Shown: positions 1 through 8,306, numbered from the stretch's first letter. The stretch is 64,000 bases of DNA from Rhizobium vallis (GCF_003985155.1 NZ_ML133697.1:151846-215845), one strand, 5' to 3'. Numbers and translations are program-made. Notes: generated by a model not told the origin, from the letters alone.

Positions 1-821
1 AGCCGCGCATGCAGCCATGACGAACATTCCTCAGCCGGCGCCGCCCTGTCGGCATCGCCGACCAGGATAAGGGCGGGCGAATCGACCGCTTTCAGGCTCT
101 CTTCACTGAAACCGAGAATCGATCGACCCGGCGCGCAGACGAGTGCGGCCTTGATTCTCTCGTCTCGATAGGAGTTCGATACGCGCGACCATGAATTGCG
201 AAACACGGCGCTGGTGCGAAGCAGGGTCGGAATGTGATCGGCGAGATCCGGAAATTCCCTTGGGCCGCGCACGCCACCCGGTTTTAGCCTTGATGGTTCG
301 AATTGCGAGAACCGGGCGATGGCGCCAAGCAGCAGCATGACGCTATAGGCGCCGGCCGAAAATCCTGCGGCGAACACACGTGATGGATCGATATGGCCTG
401 AAAGGTCGCCCAGCCAGTCGTTGGAATGGTCGAGCATGTGGCTGAGGTCAGGCGCCCGCTCCCAAAGACAGGCGAAGCCTTCGGCGCGATAGGGCTCGCC
501 GCCGGTATTGCCGTGATGGTTGACGCCAAGCGCTGCAAATCCACGATGGACCAGGCGCCGCGCCAGCCACTCCAGCCCGGCGGCGGATCCGCCGGTACCA
601 TGCGATAATAGGACGAGGGGATAGGGTATGGCATCCGGCCGGATGGGTGCATCCCGGGCGACGGTCGCCCTCTGGAACCAGCTTCTTTCCGGGATATCGC
701 TTTCCAGCGCCTCTTCGGCGGCAGGATACCACAGGGACCAACTGATGGGTCTCGGGCCATTTGCGTCCCAGTTCGACCTTTTCTCGTCGTAGAGGACGCC
801 GTCGCGAAAGCCGAGTTTCAT
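1..821 (-). CDS. Alpha/beta hydrolase, predicted dienelactone hydrolase-like (3' end outside window)
   Basis: Reading leftward from the ATG at 821, the frame stays open for 273 codons to the window edge, so the C-terminus is missing. The oxyanion-side strand reads LLSHGTGGSAAG (residues 71-82) and the nucleophile elbow is GFSAG with Ser155; a later strand, LILVGDAD, fits the acid-loop strand of the fold. The HGTGG and VNHHGNTGG segments resemble the predicted dienelactone hydrolase group (COG4188), and the substrate is unknown. No signal peptide is visible. A GGGAG stretch lies just before the ATG. A TTG start slightly upstream is in another frame. The gene follows the secreted-protein gene by 34 bp and is probably co-transcribed with it and nadK. 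Family assignment is good; exact function is not known. Confidence 0.8.
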   Translation of the reverse strand, partial: MKLGFRDGVLYDEKRSNWDANGPRPISWSLWYPAAEEALESDIPERSWFQRATVARDAPIRPDAIPYPLVLLSHGTGGSAAGLEWLARRLVHRGFAALGVNHHGNTGGEPYRAEGFACLWERAPDLSHMLDHSNDWLGDLSGHIDPSRVFAAGFSAGAYSVMLLLGAIARFSQFEPSRLKPGGVRGPREFPDLADHIPTLLRTSAVFRNSWSRVSNSYRDERIKAALVCAPGRSILGFSEESLKAVDSPALILVGDADRAAPAEECSSWLHAR

Positions 822-855
822 CTCCCGGGCGCCTCTCCAAACGGTTCCTTACCGT

Positions 856-1356
856 TCAATTGGTCGCCTTCTCGACTGTTATATCGCCGAATTCGTCGAT
901 CAGCACGGTCCAGCCGTCCGGCTCTGCCGCGGGATCGGTCTTGAGATAGACGGTGGCGAAGAGCCCCGGTTCTTTGATGATGCCGTTCGAATTTTCGGGG
1001 CGGATATCGGTGACGAAAGGCTTCAGGTCGCTGAATTCCTGCAGTTCGATCGTCGAGACGATCGCCGGATCAGTTCCGGTCTGGGCAATCTGCTGCAGAT
1101 AGATCTTCGAGGTCCTGTCCGCCTGGCGGACGGCGAACAGCTTGTAGTAGCCGTGGCGCTGCGCGGCCTCGGGGTTGGCGACAGCCTCGGCGGTGGGCGC
1201 CCGCTCGACCGCCGGCGATTTGCCGTCGTCCTCCCAATAGCCGGTGCTGGTCGCAAAAATCACCGATGCCGGCAGGATGGCATCCTGTGCCGGGGCGGCT
1301 GCTACAGACCATCCCAGAAGAAAAACCGTTGTCATCAATATCTGTCGCATTGCCAT
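856..1356 (-). CDS. Secreted hypothetical protein downstream of nadK
   Basis: This 166-residue protein has a clear Sec signal peptide (MAMRQILM, then a hydrophobic stretch ending near AAAPAQ at about residue 23), so the mature part is probably periplasmic. The body is acidic and shows no motif I recognise. The ATG at 1356 is preceded by AAGGATTGAGACG, in which the TGA is the nadK stop codon. Only 4 bp separate the two genes, so translation is probably coupled. Function unknown. Confidence 0.75.
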   Translation of the reverse strand: MAMRQILMTTVFLLGWSVAAAPAQDAILPASVIFATSTGYWEDDGKSPAVERAPTAEAVANPEAAQRHGYYKLFAVRQADRTSKIYLQQIAQTGTDPAIVSTIELQEFSDLKPFVTDIRPENSNGIIKEPGLFATVYLKTDPAAEPDGWTVLIDEFGDITVEKATN

Positions 1357-1360
1357 CGTC

Positions 1361-2134
1361 TCAATCCTTGAACTGCTCGGCGAGAATACGGTCGGACCAC
1401 GAGCGGTCGGGATCGGAAAGGATGCGCGCCGTCATATGCTCGGATTGGGCGATGCGGACATGCAGCACCGATTTGACCTCGGTGTTGTCGGCCACCGCAT
1501 TCACCGGCCGTTTTATCGGCTCGAGAACGTCGATATCGACGGTCACCTTGTTCGGAAGCAGCGCGCCCCTCCAGCGCCGCGGCCTGAAAGCGCTGACCGG
1601 CGTCATGGCGAGCAACGGCGCCTCGAGCGGCAGGATCGGTCCATGGGCGGAGAGATTATAGGCTGTCGACCCGGCAGGGGTCGCCACCATCAGCCCGTCG
1701 CAGATCAGTTCCTCCAGACGCACGCGCCCGTCCACCACGACCCTCAGATTGGCGGCCTGATAGGATTGGCGGAACAGATAGACTTCATTGATGGCGAGCG
1801 CCGTCGTGTTGGTGCCGTCGGCATTGGCCGTCGTCATCTTCAACGGCCGGAAGGCGTTTTCGACGGCCACACAGATCCGCTCCTGCAGCTTGTCGGTGCG
1901 GTAATCGTTCATCAGAAACCCGACAGACCCGCGATTCATGCCATAGACCAGCTTGCCTGAGTTCATGGTGCCGTGCAGCGTCTGCAGCATGAAACCGTCG
2001 CCGCCGAGCGCGACGATGACGTCGGCTTCGTCAGCCGGCACGTCGCCATAGATGCGAATCAACTCTTCGCGTGCTGCGAGCGCCTCCATCGACGGCGAGG
2101 CGAGAAAGGAAAGCGTCTGAAATGAACGGCCCAT
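1361..2134 (-). CDS. nadK: NAD kinase
   Basis: This 257-residue protein matches the short alphaproteobacterial NAD kinases, which phosphorylate NAD to NADP with ATP in the cytosol. The diagnostic GGDG motif lies at residues 44-47, the NE motif (INEVYL) at 115-120, and the conserved glycine-rich TPAGSTAY at 152-159. The ATG at 2134 follows AAGGGCATTGC, an acceptable ribosome site. It is the first gene of a leftward unit with the secreted protein and hydrolase. Size and all key motifs are intact, so the call is secure. Confidence 0.96.
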   Translation of the reverse strand: MGRSFQTLSFLASPSMEALAAREELIRIYGDVPADEADVIVALGGDGFMLQTLHGTMNSGKLVYGMNRGSVGFLMNDYRTDKLQERICVAVENAFRPLKMTTANADGTNTTALAINEVYLFRQSYQAANLRVVVDGRVRLEELICDGLMVATPAGSTAYNLSAHGPILPLEAPLLAMTPVSAFRPRRWRGALLPNKVTVDIDVLEPIKRPVNAVADNTEVKSVLHVRIAQSEHMTARILSDPDRSWSDRILAEQFKD

Positions 2135-2341
2135 GCAATGCCCTTTGTGAAGCTGTTCTAGCTAAAGGATAAAGGGCTGGTGCGACAAGGACTTTCGCAT
2201 TGGGAGCTTTTGGTCGATGCCGATCGTCAACCACAATAGGTCAAGCGGGCGACCGATAGCTGCCGCTTAGCGCAGGCTGCAGTCCCCAGGAATGGATTTT
2301 TTCTTTACAGAATCGCAGAATCTGTTAGTTGGGCAGCTATT

Positions 2342-2417
<76 letters not shown>

Positions 2418-2642
2418 GCCTACGCTCTATGAGCTTCGGCTCGGCGAGCCGAAGAGAGCAACGCCATCTTTTCCCCGCGATAGCGCCTTTCCAAATCTTA
2501 GGTTCGATCTTGCTTCGCGCGATCGTACCAGCAGATTCCAAATAGCCCGCATCGCTTGATGAACCGCGTGTGAAGCACTGCTTCAGCGCCAATTCAGCCG
2601 CGCCCGCTTATCTTGTCCTCATCATCAAATGAGGAAACAGCC

Positions 2643-2999
2643 ATGAGGCTCGCACATCTCTTTCTCGCCGCAACCATTTCCGTCGGTGCGGCTCTCGCAT
2701 CCGTCGCCCCGGCGGTTGCCATGTCGGCCGAGCGGCCGGCGGTAACGGCGCGAGGCGATATCATTCAAATTCGTGATGGCTGGCGAGGTGATCGCGACCG
2801 TGACGACCGTGACGACCGTGGCTGGCGCGATGAGCGCGATTGGCGCGGGTCCGACTGGCGCGATGATCGCGATTGGCGCCGGTCCGACTGGCGCGATGAT
2901 CACCGTTACTGGCGGCGGTGGCGTGCCGAGCGTTGGCAGGAGCGTCGCGAGTGGCGCGACCGCGATCGCGGCATGCCGTTCTGGCTCTATCGCGGCTGA
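2643..2999 (+). CDS. Secreted Arg/Asp/Trp-rich repeat protein
   Basis: The 118-residue protein starts with a signal peptide (MRLAHLFLAA, cleavage near AVAMSA around residue 25-28). Its body is extremely rich in Arg, Asp and Trp, built from variants of the motif DWRxSDWRDD. The ATG at 2643 is preceded by GAGGAA with 7-nt spacing; an upstream in-frame start at 2613 would only add a tail before the signal peptide, so I reject it. The composition suggests a periplasmic or surface protein, possibly low in stable structure. Similar small RD-rich secreted proteins are common hypotheticals in rhizobia. A bidirectional-type terminator follows at 3004-3026. Function unknown. Confidence 0.75.
   Translation: MRLAHLFLAATISVGAALASVAPAVAMSAERPAVTARGDIIQIRDGWRGDRDRDDRDDRGWRDERDWRGSDWRDDRDWRRSDWRDDHRYWRRWRAERWQERREWRDRDRGMPFWLYRG
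2838..2903 (+). repeat. 33-bp tandem repeat (2 units) inside the RD-rich gene
   Basis: Units at 2838-2870 and 2871-2903 differ at only a few bases and encode DWRGSDWRDDR and DWRRSDWRDDH. Looser copies of the same DWR pattern flank them, so the gene body seems to have grown by in-frame duplication. Confidence 0.7.
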
Positions 3000-3003
3000 C
3001 GTT

Positions 3004-3026
3004 ATGGCCCGGATCATCCGGGCCAT
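3004..3026. terminator. Rho-independent terminator between convergent genes
   Basis: GGCCCGGA and TCCGGGCC form a perfect stem (extending to ATGGCCCGGAT) with a very short loop, followed by TATTTC. It lies 5 bp past the RD-rich gene and 5 bp from the stop of the opposite small ORF, so it could serve both. Confidence 0.7.
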
Positions 3027-3030
3027 TATT

Positions 3031-3168
3031 TCAATGGGTGACAGGTTCGTTGACGCTCGCTTCGATCCTGTCGCCATTGCCGGTCTGGCCGGCGCCGGAA
3101 GGCGACAGCATCGCTATGCTGAGCACGGAGGCGACCATGAAGGCGATGACGGCAATCATTATGCGCAT
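3031..3168 (-). CDS. Small hydrophobic protein, 45 aa
   Basis: The ATG at 3168 opens a 45-codon frame beginning MRIMIAVIAFMVASVLSIAM, a strongly hydrophobic segment typical of a signal anchor or signal peptide, followed by a short polar tail ending EPVTH. A purine-rich AGGATTGAACGCCC precedes the start. The stop sits next to the shared terminator at 3004-3026, which supports a real gene convergent with the RD-rich protein. Function unknown; the short length keeps confidence moderate. Confidence 0.5.
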   Translation of the reverse strand: MRIMIAVIAFMVASVLSIAMLSPSGAGQTGNGDRIEASVNEPVTH

Positions 3169-3232
3169 GGGCGTTCAATCCTCGTTCGGTTACGGGATTA
3201 ACGCGTGATGGTGGTCCGCGTTCCTGCCTGTC

Positions 3233-3391
3233 CTATTGCATCGTTCCCGGCGTCGCAGGGCCGGGCGCTGTTGGCGACAGGGGATCAGGCTGGTGGATGG
3301 GGTGCGATGTATCCACCCATATGATGCTGAGAATGATCCCCACGAAGACCGCGATGAAGAGGACACCGAAAATCAGTGGTCGAATGGCCAT
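3233..3391 (-). CDS. Small single-pass membrane protein, 52 aa
   Basis: Starting at the ATG at 3391, the protein reads MAIRPLIFGVLFIAVFVGII and then a Pro/Thr-rich tail (HQPDPLSPTAPGPATPGTMQ). It is one transmembrane helix (about residues 5-25) plus a short tail. A strong AGGAGG lies about 11 bases upstream; a longer frame reaching 3505 has no ribosome site and no membrane-protein character before this Met. Function unknown. Confidence 0.6.
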   Translation of the reverse strand: MAIRPLIFGVLFIAVFVGIILSIIWVDTSHPIHQPDPLSPTAPGPATPGTMQ

Positions 3392-3594
3392 GGGGCGGAT
3401 GCTCCTCCTTGCCTCTGATCGGTTGCTACAATCGGCCGTCGTCCGATCATAGTGCGCCGGAGCATCTTTCCAAGGTAAAAATCGATTTCTCCCGGCATTG
3501 ACCAAGCATTGCGCGATCGCGGCCGCCGCTTTCCATCTGTCGTACCGGCTCGAACCGTGTCAGAGATACCGGAAACATTGGGGGAGGCGGGAAT

Positions 3595-4338
3595 ATGATG
3601 AAACGGGCGGTCACTTCATTGGTTATCGTAGTGGCATTCATTTCTGTTGCCGGTGCATCGGAAATCGCAGCGCATTTCGACCGGCCGGTGAAAGTGGACG
3701 TCGTGCCACTTCCCAGGGACGAACTTAACCCCGATGCGAAGCCGAAGATCACCTGCAGCCGTTATCCCACCTTCACAGTTAAAGAGGTCGATCTCGGGGA
3801 GGTCGGCGCTGAAAAGCTGGCGCTGCTCGCGGCCGACGCGCCCTGCGAGCGCGCCGGTGAGCGCGAGCGGGTGATCGAGGATGACACCGCTGGTTATGTC
3901 ATGGGCGTCAGCGGCGGTTTCGTCTTTTTCCGCGCTGCTGACGGATGGAACGGCGGGTTGCCGTTCGTCGTCTATGATGCGGCGACGGGCGAGCGGCTGC
4001 TCAATGATTCCCTTGAGGGTGATGGTTTTGCCGCGATCACGAGCGGGAAGGGGAAGTTGACCCTCGATTTCCGCCGCGTCTACACGGCTTCCTGCTCGCT
4101 TTATATGGAGAGCGCTGCCTGTGCGAAGGCGATCGGCGACGATACCGGTCTGCAGCCAAAGCAATTGCCGGACTGTGCCGCCGCCTACAAGGCGGAGATG
4201 AAGCGTAGTCCTGAGAACGCCGAGGCAATTGAAAAACTGCCGAGCGTGATCGTCTATCCAGTCGAGCTGGCCTATGCGGCCGGCGATATGGCGCGCAAGC
4301 CGATGGGCGAAGCGACCGCCTGCCTGACACCGAGCTGA
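3595..4338 (+). CDS. Secreted hypothetical protein
   Basis: This 247-residue protein has a cleavable signal peptide (MMKRAVTSLVIVVAFISVAG, cleavage near GAS-E at about 22). The mature part contains six cysteines, which would allow disulfides in the periplasm. GGGGAGGCGGGAAT precedes tandem ATGs at 3595/3598, so either may start translation. No catalytic motif is recognised. It ends 24 bp before the convergent Inh-family gene, which also encodes an exported protein. Function unknown. Confidence 0.75.
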   Translation: MMKRAVTSLVIVVAFISVAGASEIAAHFDRPVKVDVVPLPRDELNPDAKPKITCSRYPTFTVKEVDLGEVGAEKLALLAADAPCERAGERERVIEDDTAGYVMGVSGGFVFFRAADGWNGGLPFVVYDAATGERLLNDSLEGDGFAAITSGKGKLTLDFRRVYTASCSLYMESAACAKAIGDDTGLQPKQLPDCAAAYKAEMKRSPENAEAIEKLPSVIVYPVELAYAAGDMARKPMGEATACLTPS

Positions 4339-4362
4339 TTGGGCCGCGCCGTCATTTTCGAA

Positions 4363-5055
4363 CTATTGGCGCACGAGTGAAAGCGGCTTGCCGCCTTCCT
4401 CCTTCGACTTGTCGAAATTGCCGTCGGCACGCATGTCGAAGGCAAGCGATGAACCATCATGGCCCATCAATGTGAGGCCGAACCCCTCGACATGCCAGAC
4501 CGCGAGCTTGAGCGTGGCGACGTTGGCAGCGCAGTCACCGGAAAGTGACAATGGCGCATTGCCATCCGCCTCGGCATTTCCTTTGAGCGTGACGCCGCAG
4601 AGCTTTTCGCCGTCCGGCCTTTGCATCGTCCATGTCCCGGCAAGGCTTCCGAAGGTCGGCAGGCGGTCGATGCCGTTAGGCGCTGCGATCAGCAGGAGCG
4701 GCACGCCGTCTTCCGTCTTCATCGGAGAGCCCTCGTTCTCGACGAAGCGGGCGAGCACCTTGCGCGTCGCATCGATCAGGATGATGCCGCCATTGCCGTC
4801 GAAATTCCAGGCAGCGGCTTCGGCAAGCGTCGGCATCGGTTTGGCGCAGGAATCCTGGCCGGAAAGCGAATGGCCGCCGATCGCCATATCGGTTTCCAAT
4901 GTTATCCGGCATCCGGCTGCACCGTCCTGAGGGGCCACGAGATAGGTTCCCGCCTGCACCTTAATAATATCGGGATCGATGTCCTGCCCGTATGCCGCGC
5001 CGCAGATAAGGAGCGTCGCCGCCGAAGCGGCGAGCCGAAGAACGAAACGGATCAT
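4363..5055 (-). CDS. AprI/Inh-family metalloprotease inhibitor with two tandem domains
   Basis: A signal peptide (MIRFVLRLAASAATLLICGAA, cleavage near AYGQ at about 24) precedes two copies of a lipocalin-like barrel of roughly 90 residues. Each copy has the family pattern AGTY/AGTW near its start, a Cys pair (GCRITL...DSCA; LCGVTL...GDCA) and a W-x-F/V strand (AAWNFDG; AVWHVEG). Single-domain Inh proteins block secreted serralysin-type proteases in the periplasm; Brucella Omp19 belongs to the same superfamily. GGGGGAATTGTC precedes the ATG at 5055. Family membership is inferred from pattern; target protease unknown. Confidence 0.75.
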   Translation of the reverse strand: MIRFVLRLAASAATLLICGAAYGQDIDPDIIKVQAGTYLVAPQDGAAGCRITLETDMAIGGHSLSGQDSCAKPMPTLAEAAAWNFDGNGGIILIDATRKVLARFVENEGSPMKTEDGVPLLLIAAPNGIDRLPTFGSLAGTWTMQRPDGEKLCGVTLKGNAEADGNAPLSLSGDCAANVATLKLAVWHVEGFGLTLMGHDGSSLAFDMRADGNFDKSKEEGGKPLSLVRQ

Positions 5056-5092
5056 GACAATTCCCCCTTTGTCCGGTCCGCCTGTGGACCAC

Positions 5093-5983
5093 TTATGCTT
5101 TCAAATAGAGCCGCGCCGCGTAAAGCGCGATCGCCGCCGCATTCGACACGTTCAGCGACTTGATTGCGCCGGGCATGTCGAGACGGGCGAGCGCATTGAC
5201 GGTCTCGCGCGTCTTCTGCCGCAGCCCTTTGCCCTCGGAACCGAGCACCAGCGCCACCTTCTCGCCCGAAAAGGTGCCCTCGAGCGGCGCCGGCCCTTCC
5301 GAATCGAGGCCGATGGTGGAGAAGCCGAGCTTGTGCAGTTCACCGAGTGCATCGGCGAGATTGGTGATCTGTATATAAGGTATCAGTTCCAGCGCGCCGG
5401 AGGCGGACTTGGCGAGCACGCCTGACTCGGTCGGGCTATGTCTCTGGGTGGTGATGACGGCGCCGGCGTTGAAGGCGACGGCCGTGCGCATGATCGCCCC
5501 GACATTGTGGGGATCGGTGACCTGGTCGAGGACGAGCAGGAGAGGGCTGTCCTTCAGCGCTTCGAGCCGGCGTACCGGAAGCGGCCGTGTTTCCAGCATC
5601 ACGCCCTGATGGATCGCCTCGGGGCCGAGCACCTTGTCGATATCCTGCGGCGAGACGAGTTCGACGGGAATGCCAAGCGTGTCGGCGTCGATTTCGAGGC
5701 GGGCAAGCGCGTTCTGCGTCACGAATAGCTTGATCTTTTTACGCTCAGGATTGCCCAGGGCGGCGCGCACTGTATGCAGGCCGTAGAGATGCACCTGGTC
5801 CGGGGCGAGCGCCGGCGGTTTCCAGTCCTCGCCGCCGCGCTTGCGCTTCTGAGGCTGTGGCGTCGGGATCTCGCCGCGCTCGCGCTTGGCGTCACGGTGT
5901 GCCCTGCGCAGATTAGCGTAGTGGGTGTCCTTGGCGGATGGTTCTGTCGCGGCCGTGCCGCCGGATTTCTTGTCTTTGCTCAT
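5093..5983 (-). CDS. rlmB: 23S rRNA 2'-O-methyltransferase RlmB (TrmH/SPOUT family)
   Basis: This 296-residue protein has a basic, low-complexity N-terminal extension (about residues 1-60), a substrate-binding segment around LYGLHTVRAALG, and a C-terminal SPOUT methyltransferase domain. All three SPOUT motifs are visible: DPHNVGAIMRTA, LVLGSEGKGLRQ and the knot segment SLNVSNAAAIAL. The family uses S-adenosylmethionine to methylate a ribose in 23S rRNA (G2251 in E. coli). No clear ribosome site precedes the ATG at 5983. It diverges from the tRNA-Tyr promoter. Exact rRNA position is inferred from family. Confidence 0.88.
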   Translation of the reverse strand: MSKDKKSGGTAATEPSAKDTHYANLRRAHRDAKRERGEIPTPQPQKRKRGGEDWKPPALAPDQVHLYGLHTVRAALGNPERKKIKLFVTQNALARLEIDADTLGIPVELVSPQDIDKVLGPEAIHQGVMLETRPLPVRRLEALKDSPLLLVLDQVTDPHNVGAIMRTAVAFNAGAVITTQRHSPTESGVLAKSASGALELIPYIQITNLADALGELHKLGFSTIGLDSEGPAPLEGTFSGEKVALVLGSEGKGLRQKTRETVNALARLDMPGAIKSLNVSNAAAIALYAARLYLKA

Positions 5984-6085
5984 GCGGCTTTATAGCCAGG
6001 GCGCTCGCCGCCGCATAGGCCCTCTTTCATGTGCCGGCTTTCGGCGACGAATGAAATTTTTCGTGTTTTTTCCGTTGTCATCGTG

Positions 6086-6114
6086 TTGACAGACTGAAAT
6101 GCTCCGGTCATATA
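6086..6114 (+). promoter_or_regulatory. Sigma-70 type promoter for tRNA-Tyr/tRNA-Gly (and possibly tuf)
   Basis: TTGACA at 6086-6091 and CATATA at 6109-6114 are separated by 17 bases, close to the rhizobial consensus CTTGAC-N17-CTATAT. It lies about 70 bp before tRNA-Tyr. Confidence 0.7.
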
Positions 6115-6185
6115 CGCGGCGCAGACGACGGGCGGCAACGCTTCGAAGTCTGACGAACTTGGTCTTCAAGATCCGGACGAAAACT

Positions 6186-6270
6186 GGAGAGATGCCCGAG
6201 TGGTTAAAGGGGACGGACTGTAAATCCGTTGGCTCAGCCTACGTTGGTTCAAATCCAACTCTCTCCACCA
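6186..6270 (+). tRNA. tRNA-Tyr (GTA anticodon)
   Basis: An 85-nt class II tRNA with a long variable arm (TGGCTCAGCCTAC), acceptor GGAGAGA/TCTCTCC, anticodon loop CTGTAAA giving GTA, T-loop TTCAAAT and encoded CCA. It is followed 25 bp later by tRNA-Gly. Confidence 0.95.
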
Positions 6271-6295
6271 TTCGTCATCGGATCTGACCAACCCC

Positions 6296-6369
6296 GCGGG
6301 TATAGCTCAATGGTAGAGCAGCAGCCTTCCAAGCTGAATACGCGGGTTCGATTCCCGCTACCCGCTCCA
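6296..6369 (+). tRNA. tRNA-Gly (TCC anticodon)
   Basis: A 74-nt cloverleaf with acceptor GCGGGTA/TACCCGC, anticodon loop CTTCCAA giving TCC, T-arm GGTTCGATTCC and encoded CCA. It stands immediately upstream of tuf, as glyT does in E. coli. Confidence 0.95.
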
Positions 6370-6621
6370 GCTTCTTGCCCAACCTGTCCATACTGATCGC
6401 CGCGCCTGATATCCGTAAATATCCCCGTTTTCTCTTGGATTTCAGCGATTTTCGAGGAGGCTTCGGCGAATCACCTTGCAGGCGGCGAATTGTCTCCCAT
6501 ATGCGCTGTCACACCAAGAATGGCGTCTGCAATTAAGTCTTGCGCAATTTCGCCGAAAGCCTTAAACGGCGGCACTAAACCGGTTCGCCGGGGCCCACCA
6601 TTTCGTTCACAGGAAGCATTC

Positions 6622-7799
6622 AAATGGCAAAGAGTAAGTTTGAGCGCAACAAGCCGCACGTCAACATTGGCACGATCGGCCACGTTGACCACGGCAAGAC
6701 GTCTCTGACGGCAGCGATCACGAAGTACTTCGGTGAGTTCAAGGCGTACGACCAGATTGACGCTGCTCCGGAAGAAAAGGCACGCGGCATCACCATTTCG
6801 ACAGCGCACGTCGAATACGAGACGCCGAACCGCCACTACGCGCACGTCGACTGCCCCGGCCACGCCGACTACGTGAAGAACATGATCACCGGTGCTGCGC
6901 AGATGGACGGCGCGATCCTGGTGTGCTCGGCTGCTGACGGCCCGATGCCGCAGACGCGCGAACACATTCTGCTCGCCCGCCAGGTTGGCGTTCCGGCGAT
7001 CGTGGTGTTCCTGAACAAGGTCGACCAGGTTGACGACGCCGAGCTTCTCGAACTGGTCGAGCTCGAAGTCCGCGAACTGCTGTCGTCCTACGACTTCCCG
7101 GGCGACGACATCCCGGTCGTCAAGGGTTCGGCACTTGCTGCTCTCGAAGACTCCGACAAGAAGATCGGCGAAGACGCAATCCGCGAGCTGATGGCTGCTG
7201 TTGACGCCTACATCCCGACGCCTGAGCGTCCGATCGACCAGCCGTTCCTGATGCCGATCGAAGACGTGTTCTCGATCTCGGGCCGTGGTACGGTCGTGAC
7301 CGGCCGCGTCGAGCGTGGCATCGTCAAGGTTGGCGAAGAAGTCGAGATCGTCGGCATCCGCCCGACCTCGAAGACGACGGTGACCGGCGTTGAAATGTTC
7401 CGCAAGCTGCTCGATCAGGGCCAGGCCGGCGACAACATCGGCGCTCTGGTTCGCGGTGTGAACCGTGACGGCGTCGAGCGTGGCCAGATCCTGTGCAAGC
7501 CGGGTTCGGTCAAGCCGCACAAGAAGTTCATGGCCGAAGCCTACATCCTGACGAAGGAAGAGGGCGGCCGTCATACGCCGTTCTTCACCAACTACCGTCC
7601 GCAGTTCTACTTCCGCACGACCGACGTGACGGGCATTGTGACGCTGCCGGAAGGCACGGAGATGGTTATGCCGGGCGACAACGTCACGGTTGCCGTTGAG
7701 CTGATCGTTCCGATCGCGATGGAAGAAAAGCTGCGCTTCGCTATCCGCGAAGGCGGCCGCACCGTCGGCGCCGGTATCGTTGCCAGCATCGTCGAGTAA
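6622..7799 (+). repeat. 1,178-bp direct repeat, copy 1 (tuf)
   Basis: The stretch from two bases before the tuf ATG to its stop appears identical to 25832-27009, while flanks differ at once on both sides. Identity confined to the coding sequence is the usual mark of gene conversion between tuf copies. Confidence 0.9.
6624..7799 (+). CDS. tuf: Elongation factor Tu, copy 1
   Basis: This 391-residue GTPase delivers aminoacyl-tRNA to the ribosomal A site. G1 is GHVDHGKT (residues 19-26), DCPGH is the G3 motif, and NKVD the G4 motif; domains 2 and 3 follow at full length. The ATG follows ACAGGAAGCATTCAA. It lies behind tRNA-Tyr and tRNA-Gly, the tufB-type position, and ends in a strong terminator. 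The encoded protein is identical to that at 25834-27009. Confidence 0.98.
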   Translation: MAKSKFERNKPHVNIGTIGHVDHGKTSLTAAITKYFGEFKAYDQIDAAPEEKARGITISTAHVEYETPNRHYAHVDCPGHADYVKNMITGAAQMDGAILVCSAADGPMPQTREHILLARQVGVPAIVVFLNKVDQVDDAELLELVELEVRELLSSYDFPGDDIPVVKGSALAALEDSDKKIGEDAIRELMAAVDAYIPTPERPIDQPFLMPIEDVFSISGRGTVVTGRVERGIVKVGEEVEIVGIRPTSKTTVTGVEMFRKLLDQGQAGDNIGALVRGVNRDGVERGQILCKPGSVKPHKKFMAEAYILTKEEGGRHTPFFTNYRPQFYFRTTDVTGIVTLPEGTEMVMPGDNVTVAVELIVPIAMEEKLRFAIREGGRTVGAGIVASIVE

Positions 7800-7826
7800 C
7801 CTTCGGGTTATCCGCAATTATGAAGA

Positions 7827-7852
7827 CCCCGCTGGAAACAGCGGGGTTTTTT
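7827..7852 (+). terminator. Rho-independent terminator of tuf copy 1
   Basis: CCCCGCT (7827-7833) pairs with AGCGGGG (7840-7846) around a 6-nt loop and is followed directly by six T. It lies 27 bp past the tuf stop. Confidence 0.92.
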
Positions 7853-8001
7853 CGTTTGATGGCTTCGGGTAGGTTTAACAGGTGTTGTAAAAATATCGTT
7901 AAATTGGCCTGTCACAGTATTTTGTTCATCTCACATTCAGAAACCGGTTTGTGAATGGCCCATTTTAGTCCAGACTCCTTCTTGCAAAGAGGAGAGCCCG
8001 G

Positions 8002-8136
8002 ATGATTCCAAAGGCCACGTTCGTTGCGACGATATTCGCGATGTATGTTTTCACGATGTTTTTCATCGCTGCAATTCCGCAAGAGGTTGTTCAGGCAGCC
8101 GGAGTGCAGCTCAATGAGGTAAGTGTCGTCAAGTGA
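8002..8136 (+). CDS. Small membrane/secreted protein, 44 aa
   Basis: An AGAGGAGA Shine-Dalgarno 8-10 bases before the ATG at 8002 leads a 44-codon frame starting MIPKATFVATIFAMYVFTMF, one hydrophobic segment with an AIPQ/AAG-like end, then a short polar tail. The strong ribosome site and membrane-type N-terminus support a real gene in the otherwise empty stretch after the tuf terminator. No homologue is recognised. Confidence 0.5.
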   Translation: MIPKATFVATIFAMYVFTMFFIAAIPQEVVQAAGVQLNEVSVVK

Positions 8137-8306
8137 TGACCCTTGCAGAGCATCGCAGGCTTCTGCGGTGATCGGAAATGATCGGCCAGATGCTCCCGAT
8201 AGGGTGTTTCTGGCGAGGCGGGGTGAACCCCTTGCACGACGCTCGCTTGCTCTTCGCGCGGAAGCGTCTAACTATGCCTCCGGTTTCATGACGCGGAGGA
8301 TATTCC

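Noticed and set aside
2625..3077. 150-codon antisense frame over the RD-rich gene
   Set aside because: Its Ile/Ala/Pro repeats are the mirror of the DWR repeats on the coding strand; it lacks a start context.
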